This document shows positions 39,766-49,780 of a DNA stretch of 64,000 nucleotides, piece by piece. The translations under genes and the position numbers were made by a program. Under the pieces are notes generated by a model that saw only the letters and a program-made list of their open reading frames with translations, was not told the origin of the DNA and did not search any database. The stretch's first letter is position 1. Each line of letters begins with the position of its first letter. This DNA is from Pseudomonas benzenivorans (lineage in GTDB: Bacteria > Pseudomonadota > Gammaproteobacteria > Pseudomonadales > Pseudomonadaceae), in assembly GCF_033547155.1 (NCBI RefSeq), contig NZ_CP137892.1, positions 4,092,001 to 4,156,000 of the forward strand, read 5' to 3'.

Positions 39766-41973
39766 ATGTCGTCCACCGCTCTGCGCCACTCCCTGCGCCG
39801 CCTCTGGGCGCTGGACAAATTCGGCTACAGCCTGCGGGTGTTCATCGCCCTCGCCGGCAGCCTGGCGCTGTGCTGGGCGCAGGGCTGGATGCACGCGCTG
39901 ATCCCGCTGTTCCTCGGGGTCGTCGCCAGCGCCCTGGCCGAGACCGACGACAGCTGGCAGGGCCGCCTCACCGCGCTGCTGGTGACCCTCGGCTGCTTCA
40001 GCGCGGCGGCCTATGCGGTCGAGCTGCTGTTCCCCTACCCCTGGCTGTTCGTCAGCGCCCTGGCCCTGTCGAGCTTCGCCCTGACCATGCTCGGCGCCCT
40101 CGGCGAGCGCTTCGCCACCCTGGGCTGGGCGACCCTGATCCTGGCGATCTACAGCATGATCGGCGTGGAGCAGCGCGGCGGCAGCGCCGGCCTCGGCCCC
40201 GAGCCGCTGCTGCTGGTGGCCGGCGCCGCCTGGTACGGCCTGCTCTCGGTGATCTGGAACGCCCTGTTCGCCCATCAGCCGGTGCAGCACAGCCTGGCCC
40301 GGCTGTTTCGCGAACTGGGCCGTTACCTCAAGCTCAAGGCCGCGCTGTTCGAGCCGCTGCGCCAGCTCGACGTGGAGCAGCGGCGCCTGGCCCTGGCCCG
40401 GCAGAACGGCCAGGTGGTGGCGGCGCTGAACGCCGCCAAGGAGATCATCCTGCACCGGGTCGGCCACGACCGGGCCAATCCCAAGGTCGGTCGTTACCTG
40501 AAGCTGTACTTCCTCGCCCAGGACATCCACGAGCGCGCCAGCTCTTCGCACTACCCCTACAACGAGCTGGCCGAGGCGTTCTTCCACAGCGACGTGCTGT
40601 TCCGCTGCCAGCGCCTGCTGCGCCTGCACGGCGAGGCCTGCCAGCGCCTGGCCGAGGCCATCGAGCTGCGCCAGCCCTTCGAATACCGCGAGCTGTGCAG
40701 CGAGGCCCTGGAGGACCTGCACGCCTCCCTCGACCATCTGCACCTGCAGAGCAACCCGGCCTGGCGCCACCTGCTGCGCTCGCTGCAGGCCCTGGCCGGC
40801 AACCTCGCCACCCTCGACCGGCTGCTCGGCAGCGCCAGCAACCCGGACGCCCTGGCCGATGAGCAGGACAGCAGCCTGCTGGACCGCGAACCCCAGTCGT
40901 TCAAGGACGTGGTCGAACGCCTGCGCCTGCAGCTCACGCCTACCTCGCTGCTGTTCCGCCACGCCCTGCGCCTGGCCATCGCCCTGGCCGCCGGCTACGG
41001 CCTGCTGCACTGGGTCCACCCGGCCCAGGGCTACTGGATATTGCTGACCACGGTGTTCGTCTGCCAGCCCAACTACGGTGCCACCCGGCGCAAACTGGTG
41101 CAGCGTATCGCCGGCACGGTGCTCGGCCTGGTGCTCGGCTGGGCGCTGTTCGACCTGTTCCCCAGCACCCTGATGCAGGCCTTCTTCGCCGTGGCCGCCG
41201 GGGTGGCCTTCTTCGCCACGCGCAGCAGCCGCTACACCCTGGCCACGGCGGCGATCACCCTGATGGTACTGTTCTGCTTCAATCAGGTCGGCGACGGCTA
41301 CGGGCTGATCGTGCCGCGCCTGGTCGATACCCTGCTCGGCAGCCTGATCGCCGGGCTCGCGGTGTTCCTGATCCTGCCGGACTGGCAAGGCCGGCGCCTC
41401 GAACGCATGCTCGCCAACACCCTCAGCTGCAACAGCAGCTACCTGCGCCAGATCATCCGCCAGTACGCCAGCGGCAAGCGCGACGACCTGGCGTACCGCC
41501 TGGCCCGACGCAACGCGCACAATGCCGACGCGGCGCTGTCCTCCACCCTCGGCAACATGCTGATGGAGCCGGGGCACTTCCGTAAGCAGGCCGATATCGG
41601 CTTTCGCTTCCTGGTCCTCTCGCACACCCTGCTCAGTTACCTCTCCGGCCTCGGCGCCCACCGCGGCGAGGGGCTGCTGGGCGCCGACCAGGCCCAGCTG
41701 CTGGCCGATGCCGAGCGTATCGCCGGCAGCCTCGACGAGATCGCCGGCCAGCTCGGCGAACGGCATCCGGTGGCGATTCACAGCGACGCCGAGGAGCAGC
41801 TGGCCCTGGCACTGGAGCAGGTGCCCGAGGAGCTCGACGAGCAACAGCGCCTGGTGCAGACCCAACTGGCGCTGATCTGCCGCCAACTGGGGCCCCTGCG
41901 CACCCTGGCGGCCCATCTGCTCAGGGGCCAGGATCGCGCCGCTGCCAGGCCGGACACCCCTGGCCTCTCGTGA
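39766..41973 (+). CDS. yccS: YccS-type FUSC family inner-membrane protein
   Basis: A 735-residue protein with two blocks of membrane helices (about 20-160 and 400-510) separated by a cytoplasmic helical domain, as in YccS/YhfK. Characteristic stretches are SLALCWAQGWMHALIPLFLG, then HWVHPAQGYWILLTTVFVCQ and PNYGATRRKLVQRIAGTVLG. The family is related to p-hydroxybenzoate efflux and aluminium-resistance exporters; substrates are unknown. ATG 39766 is taken from alignment of the start (SSTALRHSLRRLWAL). The 200-base gap upstream shows no other feature. Confidence 0.9.
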   Translation: MSSTALRHSLRRLWALDKFGYSLRVFIALAGSLALCWAQGWMHALIPLFLGVVASALAETDDSWQGRLTALLVTLGCFSAAAYAVELLFPYPWLFVSALALSSFALTMLGALGERFATLGWATLILAIYSMIGVEQRGGSAGLGPEPLLLVAGAAWYGLLSVIWNALFAHQPVQHSLARLFRELGRYLKLKAALFEPLRQLDVEQRRLALARQNGQVVAALNAAKEIILHRVGHDRANPKVGRYLKLYFLAQDIHERASSSHYPYNELAEAFFHSDVLFRCQRLLRLHGEACQRLAEAIELRQPFEYRELCSEALEDLHASLDHLHLQSNPAWRHLLRSLQALAGNLATLDRLLGSASNPDALADEQDSSLLDREPQSFKDVVERLRLQLTPTSLLFRHALRLAIALAAGYGLLHWVHPAQGYWILLTTVFVCQPNYGATRRKLVQRIAGTVLGLVLGWALFDLFPSTLMQAFFAVAAGVAFFATRSSRYTLATAAITLMVLFCFNQVGDGYGLIVPRLVDTLLGSLIAGLAVFLILPDWQGRRLERMLANTLSCNSSYLRQIIRQYASGKRDDLAYRLARRNAHNADAALSSTLGNMLMEPGHFRKQADIGFRFLVLSHTLLSYLSGLGAHRGEGLLGADQAQLLADAERIAGSLDEIAGQLGERHPVAIHSDAEEQLALALEQVPEELDEQQRLVQTQLALICRQLGPLRTLAAHLLRGQDRAAARPDTPGLS

Positions 41974-42056
41974 GCCGAGCCGGCCCTGCAGCAGCCCCCA
42001 TGGTGCCGCAGCACGGCCGGCGTTAGGCTATGCCGACAGCAATCTGGAGAAACGCC

Positions 42057-42803
42057 ATGGCCACCCCGTACCGCAGCTTGATCGGCCTCTTCTTGGCCTG
42101 CCTGCTGGGCGCGCAGAGCCAGGCCGAGTTGCGCCTGCTGACCGAGGATGCGCCGCCGATGAGCTTCATCCAGGACGGCCAGCTAACCGGCATGTCGGTG
42201 GACATCGTCGAGGCCCTGATCCAGCGCACCGGCCAGGCCGCCCAGGTCGATCTGGTGCCCTGGACCCGCGGCTACCAGATGGCCCAGCAACAGGCCAATA
42301 CCGCCCTCTTCTCCACCGTGCGCACCCCCGAGCGCGAGGCGCTGTTCCAGTGGGTGGGGCCGTTGATCCGCGGCAAGACCCGCTTCTACTCGCTGCGCAC
42401 CAGCGGCCTGCAGATCGACAGCCTGGAGCAGGCCGGGCGGAGCGGGCCGCTGGCCGTGCCCAAGCACTGGTACACCCACGAAACCCTGCTCGCCCGGGGC
42501 CTGCAGAACGTCTACGGCGTGCCCGGCCCCAAGCAGATGGTGACCATGCTCAAGCACGGCCGGGTCAAGCTGATCGCCACCGAGGACATCACCCTGCGCG
42601 ATGAGCTGACCACCGGCGGCCTGACCCCGGAAGAGGTCCAGCCGCACATGGTGCTCATGCAGTCCGACTACTACATCGCCTTCTCCCCGCAAACCGATCC
42701 GCTCGTGGTCGACCAGTGGCAGCTGCAGCTCGAGGCCATGCGCCAGGACGGCAGCCTGCAGCGCATCGTCCGGCGCTGGCTGCCCCATGCCGAAGCGCCC
42801 TGA
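42057..42803 (+). CDS. Periplasmic solute-binding protein, SBP_bac_3 family (orphan)
   Basis: A 248-residue exported protein: signal peptide (LFLACLLGAQSQA), then LRLLTEDAPPMSF, GMSVDIVEALIQRTG, VPWTRGYQMA and a C-terminal DGSLQRIVRRWLP. ATG 42057 is preferred over ATG 42030 because CTGGAG lies 8 bases upstream and the signal peptide then starts correctly. No transporter genes accompany it. Ligand unknown. Confidence 0.83.
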   Translation: MATPYRSLIGLFLACLLGAQSQAELRLLTEDAPPMSFIQDGQLTGMSVDIVEALIQRTGQAAQVDLVPWTRGYQMAQQQANTALFSTVRTPEREALFQWVGPLIRGKTRFYSLRTSGLQIDSLEQAGRSGPLAVPKHWYTHETLLARGLQNVYGVPGPKQMVTMLKHGRVKLIATEDITLRDELTTGGLTPEEVQPHMVLMQSDYYIAFSPQTDPLVVDQWQLQLEAMRQDGSLQRIVRRWLPHAEAP

Positions 42804-42833
42804 CACCTTGCGCGGGCTGCGCACCGGCGTGGG

Positions 42834-43685
42834 CTAGCGCAGGGTCGCGGCCAGCGTCTGAATGTCGTCCCAGTGCTGCTCGACCAGGCACAGGCGACCG
42901 TCGAGCGCCAGTTCGTTGTAGGGGGCAATGAGCTTGGCATAGGCCGCCAGGCTCGCCAGCGGGGGCCGCTCGGCATCGCCGGCGAGGACGTGGTAGCGGC
43001 CGAGGTTGACCAGATCGAGCAGCTCCAGTTGCCGCACCCGCTGCAGGCTCCAGTTGTCCACCTCGCGCACGATCTGCACGTATTCCTCGTCCACCGCCCA
43101 CTTCTTCAACAGAATCACCCCCAGCGAGCGGCCATAGGCGCGGCATAGCTCCGCGTAGCGCGTCGGACTGGGCGGCAGATGGCCATCCTTGAAGGCCGAG
43201 AGCACCGCCAAGTCCCCCACCTCGCTGAGCAGGCTGGCCAGCACCACATGGTCGGCGGGGATGCGCCCGACCTGACGCGCCAGGAAGGCGCAGATGCTGC
43301 CTTGCAGGGTCAGGCGGTGCCAGGCCGCCAGGAACAGTTGCTTGTGCCCGGCACTGTGCAGGGTGAACAGGCTCTTGATGCTGTGCATCATCACCACCCG
43401 GTCCACCTGCTGCATGCCCAGCACCCGCAGCACGTCCTCCAGCGTCTTGGGCGTGACCCGGGTGCGCAGCAACGGGCTGGAGGCGTATTTGACCAGCAGG
43501 GCACTGAGCGCCGGGTCCTGGCCGATCAGGCCGGCCAGGCGGGGGATGTTCACCTCCTCCGGCATGGCCAAAGCGCGGCGGATCTCCAGCGTCAGCGTCG
43601 GCAGGCTCGGCAGCTGCTCCTCGTCGCTCATCAGCTGGGAGACCAGCTGCCGGTAAATCGAATAGTCCGAGTCTGCCGCTTGCAT
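42834..43685 (-). CDS. HDOD domain protein
   Basis: A 283-residue protein with one HDOD domain (LPSLPTLTLEIRRAL, LAGLIGQDPALSALLVKYAS, VLRVLGMQQVDRVVMMHSIK, LASLLSEVGDLAVL). These domains descend from HD hydrolases but lack catalytic residues and act in signalling, often with c-di-GMP or chemotaxis. No second domain is attached. The start could be ATG 43691 or 43685; the latter has GGGAG at proper distance, since the first ATG touches that site. Confidence 0.88.
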   Translation of the reverse strand: MQAADSDYSIYRQLVSQLMSDEEQLPSLPTLTLEIRRALAMPEEVNIPRLAGLIGQDPALSALLVKYASSPLLRTRVTPKTLEDVLRVLGMQQVDRVVMMHSIKSLFTLHSAGHKQLFLAAWHRLTLQGSICAFLARQVGRIPADHVVLASLLSEVGDLAVLSAFKDGHLPPSPTRYAELCRAYGRSLGVILLKKWAVDEEYVQIVREVDNWSLQRVRQLELLDLVNLGRYHVLAGDAERPPLASLAAYAKLIAPYNELALDGRLCLVEQHWDDIQTLAATLR

Positions 43686-43769
43686 CGCCATCTCCCACCG
43701 CCGGTCGCCAGCAGTGTAGCCAAGCTCGCCCTGCGCTGCGCACCAGCCAACCCGCGGTGTCCGGCCGCC

Positions 43770-44000
43770 TCAGGCCAGCCCGGTTTGACGCGCCTGGGCG
43801 CGGCGACGAATGCCCAGGTCGAGCTTCAGGCAGATCGCCGCCAGCAGCATGAAGCCGGCGCCGAGGTTGCCGCGACTGACCGGCACGCCGAACAGGTTGC
43901 CCAACCACTCGACGACCGGCCCCGGGTAGTTGGCCAGCAGGGCACCCAGCGGTACCAGTAGGAACAGGAAGAAGAATCCCAATGACCGCAGCATGTTCAT
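43770..44000 (-). CDS. Small two-helix membrane protein
   Basis: A 76-residue protein with one clear hydrophobic helix (LGFFFLFLLVPLGALLA, about 6-23) and a second weaker one (GAGFMLLAAICLKLDLGI). The C-terminus is basic (RRRAQAR). It has a GAGGG site 6-9 bases before ATG 44000. No family recognised. Transcribed away from the neighbouring GreA/GreB-like gene. Confidence 0.65.
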   Translation of the reverse strand: MNMLRSLGFFFLFLLVPLGALLANYPGPVVEWLGNLFGVPVSRGNLGAGFMLLAAICLKLDLGIRRRAQARQTGLA

Positions 44001-44132
44001 CTCGCACCCTCGCTCTGATTGGCTCCTTGGGCAGCATGCCGCCAGGGGCGCCGGGGCGACACTAGACCTTGGTGCAAAGGCCGCGGCCGATCGCCGATAA
44101 TTGCCCACCCTCCTCTACTTGGCGAGCCGACC

Positions 44133-44615
44133 TTGAACAAAGCCCAGCTGCAGCAGCTGCTCCTCGAGCGCCTCCAGGCCGACCTGGCCTCGGCCGAACG
44201 GGCGGCGCTGAGCGCCCACGAGGCGGCCACCCACGAAGAGAACATCGCCGAGAACAAGTACGACACCCTCGGCCTGGAAGCCGCCTACCTGGCGGCCGGG
44301 CAGGCACGGCGGGTGGAGGAAATTCGCCAGGCCCTGAGCGCCTGGCAACGGCTTACGCCGCGCCCCTACGAGGCGGGACAGGGCATCGGGCTCGGCACCC
44401 TGGTGTGGCTGGCCGATGCCCACGACAGGGTGCAATGCCTGCTGCTCGGCCCGGACAGCGCCGGCCTGAAGCTGCAGTGGCAGGACCAGGAGGTGCTGGT
44501 GATCAGCCCGCGGGCGCCCCTGGGCCAGCGCCTGCTCGGCAGCGACGTGGGCGACGAGGTGGAGATCCGGGTGGCCGGCGGACTGCAGCACTTCGAGGTG
44601 CTGCGGGCCCTCTGA
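44133..44615 (+). CDS. GreA/GreB-family elongation factor-like protein
   Basis: A 160-residue protein with an N-terminal coiled coil (LLLERLQADLASAERAALSA) that includes HEENIAENKYDTLGLEA, and a C-terminal GreA/GreB-like FKBP fold ending in SPRAPLGQRLLG-like and VGDEVEIRVAGG. Length and motifs resemble Rnk and GreB-type RNA polymerase secondary-channel proteins. The start is TTG 44133 (MNKAQLQQLL), supported by the conserved N-terminus; no ATG is available before the coiled coil. The precise role is uncertain. Confidence 0.82.
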   Translation: MNKAQLQQLLLERLQADLASAERAALSAHEAATHEENIAENKYDTLGLEAAYLAAGQARRVEEIRQALSAWQRLTPRPYEAGQGIGLGTLVWLADAHDRVQCLLLGPDSAGLKLQWQDQEVLVISPRAPLGQRLLGSDVGDEVEIRVAGGLQHFEVLRAL

Positions 44616-44712
44616 GCCGATCGCCCCGTATCTGCGCTAGGCTGATAGAGGCAGCGCCGCGCGCCGGCCGGCGCCGTTTCAGCGCCCTGTTCACCGAGCA
44701 GAGGAACCCATC

Positions 44713-44946
44713 ATGGAAACCCCCATCCACAGTCTCCCGGCCCTGTTCAAACAGCTCGGCCTGCCCGCCGACCAGGCCGGCATCGAGCGCTTCGTCCGCA
44801 CCCATTCGCCCCTGGCGCCGACCTGCAAGCTGGCCGACGCGCCGTTCTGGAGCCCGGCCCAGGCGAGCTTCCTGCGCGAGGAAATCCTCGAGGACGCCGA
44901 CTGGGCCGAGGTGGTCGACCAGCTCAACCTGATGCTGCGCGGCTAG
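44713..44946 (+). CDS. DUF2789 family protein
   Basis: A 77-residue protein matching DUF2789: METPIHSLPALFKQLGLP, FVRTHSPLAP, LADAPFWSPAQASFLREEIL, ending DQLNLMLRG. Common in gammaproteobacteria, small and cytoplasmic, of unknown function. ATG 44713 follows AGAGGAACCCATC. Confidence 0.88.
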   Translation: METPIHSLPALFKQLGLPADQAGIERFVRTHSPLAPTCKLADAPFWSPAQASFLREEILEDADWAEVVDQLNLMLRG

Positions 44947-44952
44947 CCCCGA

Positions 44953-45450
44953 CTAAGCCGGGGACAGCTCGCGCCAGGTCAGGTACAGACGCAGGTCGAA
45001 CTCCAGCTGCCGGTACCCGGGCAGCATGTGCTCGCATAACTGGTAGAAGGCCTTGTTGTGCTCGCTCTCCCTCAGGTGCGCCAGCTCGTGCACCACGATC
45101 ATCTGCAGAAACTCCGGAGCCGCTTCCTTGAACAACGAAGCGACGCGGATCTCCTTCTTCGCCTTGAGCTTGCCGCCCTGCACCCGCGAGACCGCGGTGT
45201 GCAGGCCCAGGGCACGGTGGGTCAGGTCCAGGCGATTGTCGTACAGCACCTTGTCCAACGGCGGCGCCTTGCGCAGATGTTCCTGCTTGAGGGCCATGGC
45301 GTAGGCATACAGCGCCTTATCGCTCTGCACCTCATGCCGGCCGCCATAACGCCGGCCCAGGTAGTCGCCCAGGCGCCGCTCGGCGATCAGCCGGTGCACT
45401 TGGTCGAGCAGATGGGCGGGATAACCCTGGAGATATTTCAGTGGCGTCAT
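44953..45450 (-). CDS. YgjP/DUF45-type metallopeptidase
   Basis: A 165-residue putative zinc metallopeptidase with HELAHLRESEHNKAFY, i.e. HExxH plus a third histidine 8 residues further, as in the YgjP/WSS family. The preceding helix-rich region (YDNRLDLTHRALGLHTAVSR) fits the family. ATG 45450 (MTPLKYLQGYP) is preferred to a start 54 bases upstream. It ends six bases after the convergent DUF2789 stop. The substrate is unknown. Confidence 0.86.
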   Translation of the reverse strand: MTPLKYLQGYPAHLLDQVHRLIAERRLGDYLGRRYGGRHEVQSDKALYAYAMALKQEHLRKAPPLDKVLYDNRLDLTHRALGLHTAVSRVQGGKLKAKKEIRVASLFKEAAPEFLQMIVVHELAHLRESEHNKAFYQLCEHMLPGYRQLEFDLRLYLTWRELSPA

Positions 45451-45745
45451 GGCCGCAGCCTGGTCACTCACGAGCAAGAGTCGGGGCCGCGGAGTATGCC
45501 GCAACCCCCGGCGACACGCCTACCGCCGGTCGCCGAGTCCCGGCCGCCCCCCACTGACAACGGCTCTTTCGGCCAGGCAACCGCGCTAAAGAGTGCCGCA
45601 ATTCACAGAGATGGTACGTGCGCTCCACATTCCGCAAACCCCGACTACGCTTCAGACTCGCGTCCGGATCGATGCAGTCAAGGACCAGTCGCCAGGGGCC
45701 ACAAGCCGGCCTGGCAACGCGCTCTCCCTAAGGATTGGAGGAACC

Positions 45746-47365
45746 ATGAACAAAACAGTTACCCACTGGCGTTTTCTCGGCGGGGCGCTTGCCCTCGCGC
45801 TTTCCACCGGCCTGCAGGCCGCCCCGCCGTCGCCCAGCGACCTGCTCAACGAATTCTGGAGCCCGGCCCGACCGACCTCGGCCGGCTGCAACTCGTTGCT
45901 GCTGAACAACAGCCCCCTGGGCCTGCCCCGCTGCATGCAGGCCAGCAAGACCCTGTATCACCTGCAGATGCTGCAGGACATCGCCGCGGCCAACGGCGGC
46001 ACCCGCGCCGCGGGCCTGCCGGGCTACCAGGCCTCGGTGGACTACGTGAAACAGACCCTGGAGCAGGCCGGTTACCAGGTCACCTTGCAGCCCTTCCCCT
46101 TCACCGCGTTCTACCCCCAGGGCCCGGGCGAGCTGGCCATAGTGGCGCCCACGCCGACCAGTTATGAGTGGGAGAAGGACTTCACCTACCTGTCGCAGAC
46201 CGAAGCCGGCAACCTCACCGCCAGCGTCGCCCCGGTAGACCTGGCCCTGGGCCCGGACAACGCCTCCACCAGTGGCTGCGAGGCCGAGGACTTCGCCGGC
46301 TTCCCCGCCGGCGCCATCGCCCTGATTCAGCGCGGCGCCTGCAGCTTCGAGCAGAAGGCGGAGAACGCCGCGGCGGCCGGTGCCGTCGGTGCGATCATCT
46401 TCAACCAGGGCAACAGCGAGGACCGCAAGGGCCTGCTCAACGCGACCCTGGGCGATGGTTACGCAGGCGGCATTCCGGTGCTGTTCGCCACCTATGACCT
46501 GGGGGCGGCCTGGGCGACCACCGCCGGCCTGCAACTGCGCCTGCTGGTCGACGTGGTGCGCGAGAAGACCGAGACCTTCAACATCATCGCCGAGACCCGT
46601 CGGGGCAACCCGGACAACGTGGTGATGGTCGGCGCCCACCTCGACTCGGTGTTCGAAGGCGGCGGCATCCAGGACAACGGCTCGGGCAGTGCCGCCGTGC
46701 TGGAAATGGCCCTGCAGATGCGCAAGGCCCGGCCGCGCAACAAGGTACGCTTCGCCTGGTGGGGCGCCGAAGAGTCCGGCCTGGTCGGCTCGACCCACTA
46801 CGTGAAGACCCTCAGCGCCGAAGAGAAGGCCAAGGTCAAGGTCTACCTGAACTTCGACATGATCGCCTCGCCGAACTTCGCCTACTTCATCTACGACGGC
46901 GACGGCTCGGACTTCGGCCTCGAAGGCCCGCCCGGCTCGGCGGCGGTGGAGAAGCTGTTCGAGACTTACTACCGCCTGCGCGCCCTGCCGTCGGAAGGCG
47001 ACGAGATCAGCTTCCGCTCCGACTATGCGCAGTTCTTCCTCGACGGCATCGCCTTCGGCGGCCTGTTCACCGGCGCCGAAGTGCTGAAGAGCGAGGAACA
47101 GGCGGCGAAGTACGGCGGCGACGCCGGGGTCGCCTTCGACCCCTGCTACCACCAGGCCTGCGACAACGTCCTCAACATCGACCGGCAGGCACTGGAGATC
47201 AACGGCGATGCCGCCGCCTTCGCCACCAGTTGGCTGTCGCTGTCGACCCAGATCATCGACGACGAAATCGCTGCAGCCCAGCAGAAGCCGAGCAGCCGCG
47301 CCTTCAGCGCCCAGAAGTCCGCGGCCTACGACATCACCCACTGGGGCAAGCACTGGGTCAAGTAA
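45746..47365 (+). CDS. Secreted M28 leucine-type aminopeptidase with PA domain
   Basis: A 539-residue protein similar to the P. aeruginosa aminopeptidase PaAP (PA2939 type). Signal peptide residues 1-24 (LALALSTGLQA). A PA domain (about 130-270; GAIALIQRGACSFEQKAENA, split at 20) is inserted before the M28 catalytic domain. Zinc and catalytic residues lie in GAHLDSVFEGGGIQDNGSG and WWGAEESGLVGS, with a later His in CYHQACDN next to a possible disulfide. Such enzymes leave by type II secretion and are activated by trimming of the C-terminus. ATG 45746 follows TTGGAGGAACC. Confidence 0.92.
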   Translation: MNKTVTHWRFLGGALALALSTGLQAAPPSPSDLLNEFWSPARPTSAGCNSLLLNNSPLGLPRCMQASKTLYHLQMLQDIAAANGGTRAAGLPGYQASVDYVKQTLEQAGYQVTLQPFPFTAFYPQGPGELAIVAPTPTSYEWEKDFTYLSQTEAGNLTASVAPVDLALGPDNASTSGCEAEDFAGFPAGAIALIQRGACSFEQKAENAAAAGAVGAIIFNQGNSEDRKGLLNATLGDGYAGGIPVLFATYDLGAAWATTAGLQLRLLVDVVREKTETFNIIAETRRGNPDNVVMVGAHLDSVFEGGGIQDNGSGSAAVLEMALQMRKARPRNKVRFAWWGAEESGLVGSTHYVKTLSAEEKAKVKVYLNFDMIASPNFAYFIYDGDGSDFGLEGPPGSAAVEKLFETYYRLRALPSEGDEISFRSDYAQFFLDGIAFGGLFTGAEVLKSEEQAAKYGGDAGVAFDPCYHQACDNVLNIDRQALEINGDAAAFATSWLSLSTQIIDDEIAAAQQKPSSRAFSAQKSAAYDITHWGKHWVK

Positions 47366-47392
47366 CCCTGCGGCTTCACCTGCAAGCGCAAC

Positions 47393-47422
47393 AAAAAAGC
47401 CCGCTCTAGAGCGGGCTTTTTT
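47393..47422. terminator. Bidirectional terminator, aminopeptidase / fba
   Basis: A perfect palindrome with A6 GCCCGCTC ... GAGCGGGC T6 arms. It lies between convergent genes, so both transcripts can end here with a proper T-tract. Confidence 0.92.
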
Positions 47423-47434
47423 GCGACCTCAGGC

Positions 47435-48499
47435 TTAGTTGACCTTGGCGGCCAGCTCGCCCTTGGCGTAGCGCAGGTACATGGCTTCCAGGGACATCGG
47501 CTTGATCTTGGAGGCGTTGCCGGCGGTGCCGAAGGCCTCGTAGCGGGCGATGCAGATGTCGCGCATGGCCTCGACGGTCTTGGCGAAGAACTTGCGCGGG
47601 TCGAACTCGCTCGGGTGCTGGGCCATGAAGCGGCGCATGGCGCCGGTGGAGGCCAGGCGCAGGTCGGTGTCGATGTTGACCTTGCGCACGCCATGCTTGA
47701 TGCCTTCGACGATCTCCTCGACCGGCACGCCGTAGGTTTCCTTGATGTCGCCGCCGAACTCGTTGATCACCGCCAGCCACTCCTGCGGCACGCTGCTCGA
47801 GCCGTGCATCACCAGGTGGGTGTCGGGGATGCGCGCATGGATCGCCTTGATGCGGTCGATGGCGAGGATGTCGCCGGTCGGCGGCTTGGTGAACTTGTAG
47901 GCGCCGTGGCTGGTGCCGATGGCAATCGCCAGGGCATCGACCTGGGTGCGCTTGACGAAGTCGGCGGCCTCTTCCGGGTCGGTGAGCATCTGGCTGTGGT
48001 CCAGGGTGCCCTCGGCGCCGATGCCGTCTTCCTCGCCGGCCTGGCCGGTTTCCAGGCTGCCCAGGCAGCCCAGCTCGCCTTCCACCGAGACGCCGCAGGC
48101 ATGGGCCATGGCCACGGTCTCCTGGGTCACGCGCACGTTGTAGTCGTAGTCGGCCGGGGTCTTGCCGTCTTCCTTGAGCGAGCCGTCCATCATCACCGAG
48201 CTGAAGCCCAGCTGGATCGAGCGCTGACACACCGCCGGGCTGGTGCCGTGGTCCTGGTGCATGCACACCGGGATATGCGGGAACTCCTCGATGGCGGCGA
48301 GGATCAGGTGGCGCAGGAAGGGCGCGCCGGCGTACTTGCGGGCGCCGGCCGAGGCCTGGACGATCACCGGCGAGTCGGTCCGGTCGGCCGCTTCCATGAT
48401 GGCGCGCATCTGCTCGAGGTTGTTGACGTTGAAGGCCGGCACGCCGTAGCCGAATTCGGCGGCGTGGTCGAGCATCTGGCGCATGCTGATGAGTGCCAT
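47435..48499 (-). CDS. fba: Fructose-bisphosphate aldolase, class II
   Basis: A 354-residue zinc-dependent aldolase (Calvin-cycle subtype, class IIB-like). Metal and catalytic motifs are [27 protein letters not shown] and the triose-phosphate segment [23 protein letters not shown] carries another metal histidine. ATG 48499 ([12 protein letters not shown]) is the conserved start behind GGGAGAAAGAACACC. It is transcribed after pgk, epd and tktA on the same strand, giving a glycolysis/gluconeogenesis cluster as in other pseudomonads. Confidence 0.97.
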   Translation of the reverse strand: MALISMRQMLDHAAEFGYGVPAFNVNNLEQMRAIMEAADRTDSPVIVQASAGARKYAGAPFLRHLILAAIEEFPHIPVCMHQDHGTSPAVCQRSIQLGFSSVMMDGSLKEDGKTPADYDYNVRVTQETVAMAHACGVSVEGELGCLGSLETGQAGEEDGIGAEGTLDHSQMLTDPEEAADFVKRTQVDALAIAIGTSHGAYKFTKPPTGDILAIDRIKAIHARIPDTHLVMHGSSSVPQEWLAVINEFGGDIKETYGVPVEEIVEGIKHGVRKVNIDTDLRLASTGAMRRFMAQHPSEFDPRKFFAKTVEAMRDICIARYEAFGTAGNASKIKPMSLEAMYLRYAKGELAAKVN

Positions 48500-48575
48500 G
48501 GTGTTCTTTCTCCCGGTGGGGGTCGTTAATCGGTGCAAGCCTGCCCCAGGGGCAGGCCGTGTTCAAGTCTCATGG

Positions 48576-48597
48576 GACCGGGGGTCGGCTCCCGGTC
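48576..48597 (-). terminator. Hairpin between pgk and fba
   Basis: GACCGGG / CCCGGTC arms (48576-48582 and 48591-48597) with an 8-base loop, 16 bases beyond the pgk stop. There is no T-tract, so it is either a weak terminator or an mRNA-stabilising hairpin between pgk and fba. Confidence 0.45.
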
Positions 48598-48612
48598 CGC
48601 GGCGAATCCGCC

Positions 48613-49776
48613 TCAGCCCCGGGCGCGCTCCTCGAGCACGGCCACGGCCGGCAGCACCTTGCCCTCGACGAACTCGAGGAAGGCGCCGCCGCCGGTGGAA
48701 ATGTAGGAGATGCGCTCGGCCACGCCGTACTTGTCGATGGCCGCCAGGGTGTCGCCACCACCGGCGATGGAGAAGGCCGGGCTCTCGGCGATGGCTTCGG
48801 CCAGGGCCCTGGTGCCGTTGCCGAACTGGTCGAACTCGAAGACTCCGACCGGGCCGTTCCACAGGATGGTCTGGCAGGCCTTGAGCAACTCGGCGAACTG
48901 CGCGGCGGTCTGCGGGCCGATGTCGAGGATCATGTCGTCCGCGGCCACCTCGGCCACCGGTTTGACGGTCGCCTCGGCGTCTTCGGCGAAGGCCTTGGCC
49001 ACCACCACGTCCACCGGCAGCGGCACGCTGACCTTGGCGGCGATGGCGCGGGCGGTCTCCACCAGGTCGGCCTCGTACAGCGACTTGCCCACCGGCAGGC
49101 CGGCGGCGGCGAGGAAGGTGTTGGCGATGCCGCCACCGACGATCAGCTGGTCGCAGACCTGGCTGAGGCTGTTGAGCACGTCCAGCTTGGTGGAGACCTT
49201 GGAGCCGGCGACGATCGCCGCCATGGGCTGGGCCGGATTACCCAGGGCCTTGCCCAGGGCGTCCAGCTCGGCGGCCAGCAGCGGGCCGGCGCAGGCCACC
49301 GGGGCGAACTTGGCCACGCCGTGGGTCGAGCCCTGGGCGCGGTGGGCGGTGCCGAAGGCGTCCATGACGAACACGTCGCACAGCGCGGCGTACTGCTGGG
49401 CCAACTCGTCGGTGTTCTTCTTCTCGCCCGGGTTGAAACGCACGTTCTCCAGCAGCACCAGCTCGCCGGGCTGCACCGCGACGCCGCCGAGGTAGTCCCT
49501 GACCAGCGGCACGTCGCGGCCCAGGGCCTTGGACAGGTAGTCGGCTACCGGCTGCAGGCTGTCGGCCGCGCTGAACACGCCCTCCTCCGGACGCCCCAGG
49601 TGCGAGCAGACCAGCACCGCCGCACCCTGCTCCAGGGCCAGCTTGAGGGTCGGCAGGGCCGCGAGGATGCGCGCGTCGCTCGTCACCACGCCGTCTTTCA
49701 CCGGCACGTTGAGGTCTTCGCGGATCAGCACGCGCTTACCGGCGAGGTCGAGGTCGGTCATCTTCACAACGGTCAT
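48613..49776 (-). CDS. pgk: Phosphoglycerate kinase
   Basis: A 387-residue phosphoglycerate kinase (3-phosphoglycerate and ATP to 1,3-bisphosphoglycerate). Substrate-binding [20 protein letters not shown] (split at 20) with SHLGRPE, the [15 protein letters not shown] nucleotide region and [27 protein letters not shown] near the C-terminus are all present. It follows epd by four bases and is probably co-transcribed with it. Confidence 0.97.
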   Translation of the reverse strand: MTVVKMTDLDLAGKRVLIREDLNVPVKDGVVTSDARILAALPTLKLALEQGAAVLVCSHLGRPEEGVFSAADSLQPVADYLSKALGRDVPLVRDYLGGVAVQPGELVLLENVRFNPGEKKNTDELAQQYAALCDVFVMDAFGTAHRAQGSTHGVAKFAPVACAGPLLAAELDALGKALGNPAQPMAAIVAGSKVSTKLDVLNSLSQVCDQLIVGGGIANTFLAAAGLPVGKSLYEADLVETARAIAAKVSVPLPVDVVVAKAFAEDAEATVKPVAEVAADDMILDIGPQTAAQFAELLKACQTILWNGPVGVFEFDQFGNGTRALAEAIAESPAFSIAGGGDTLAAIDKYGVAERISYISTGGGAFLEFVEGKVLPAVAVLEERARG

Positions 49777-49780
49777 ATAT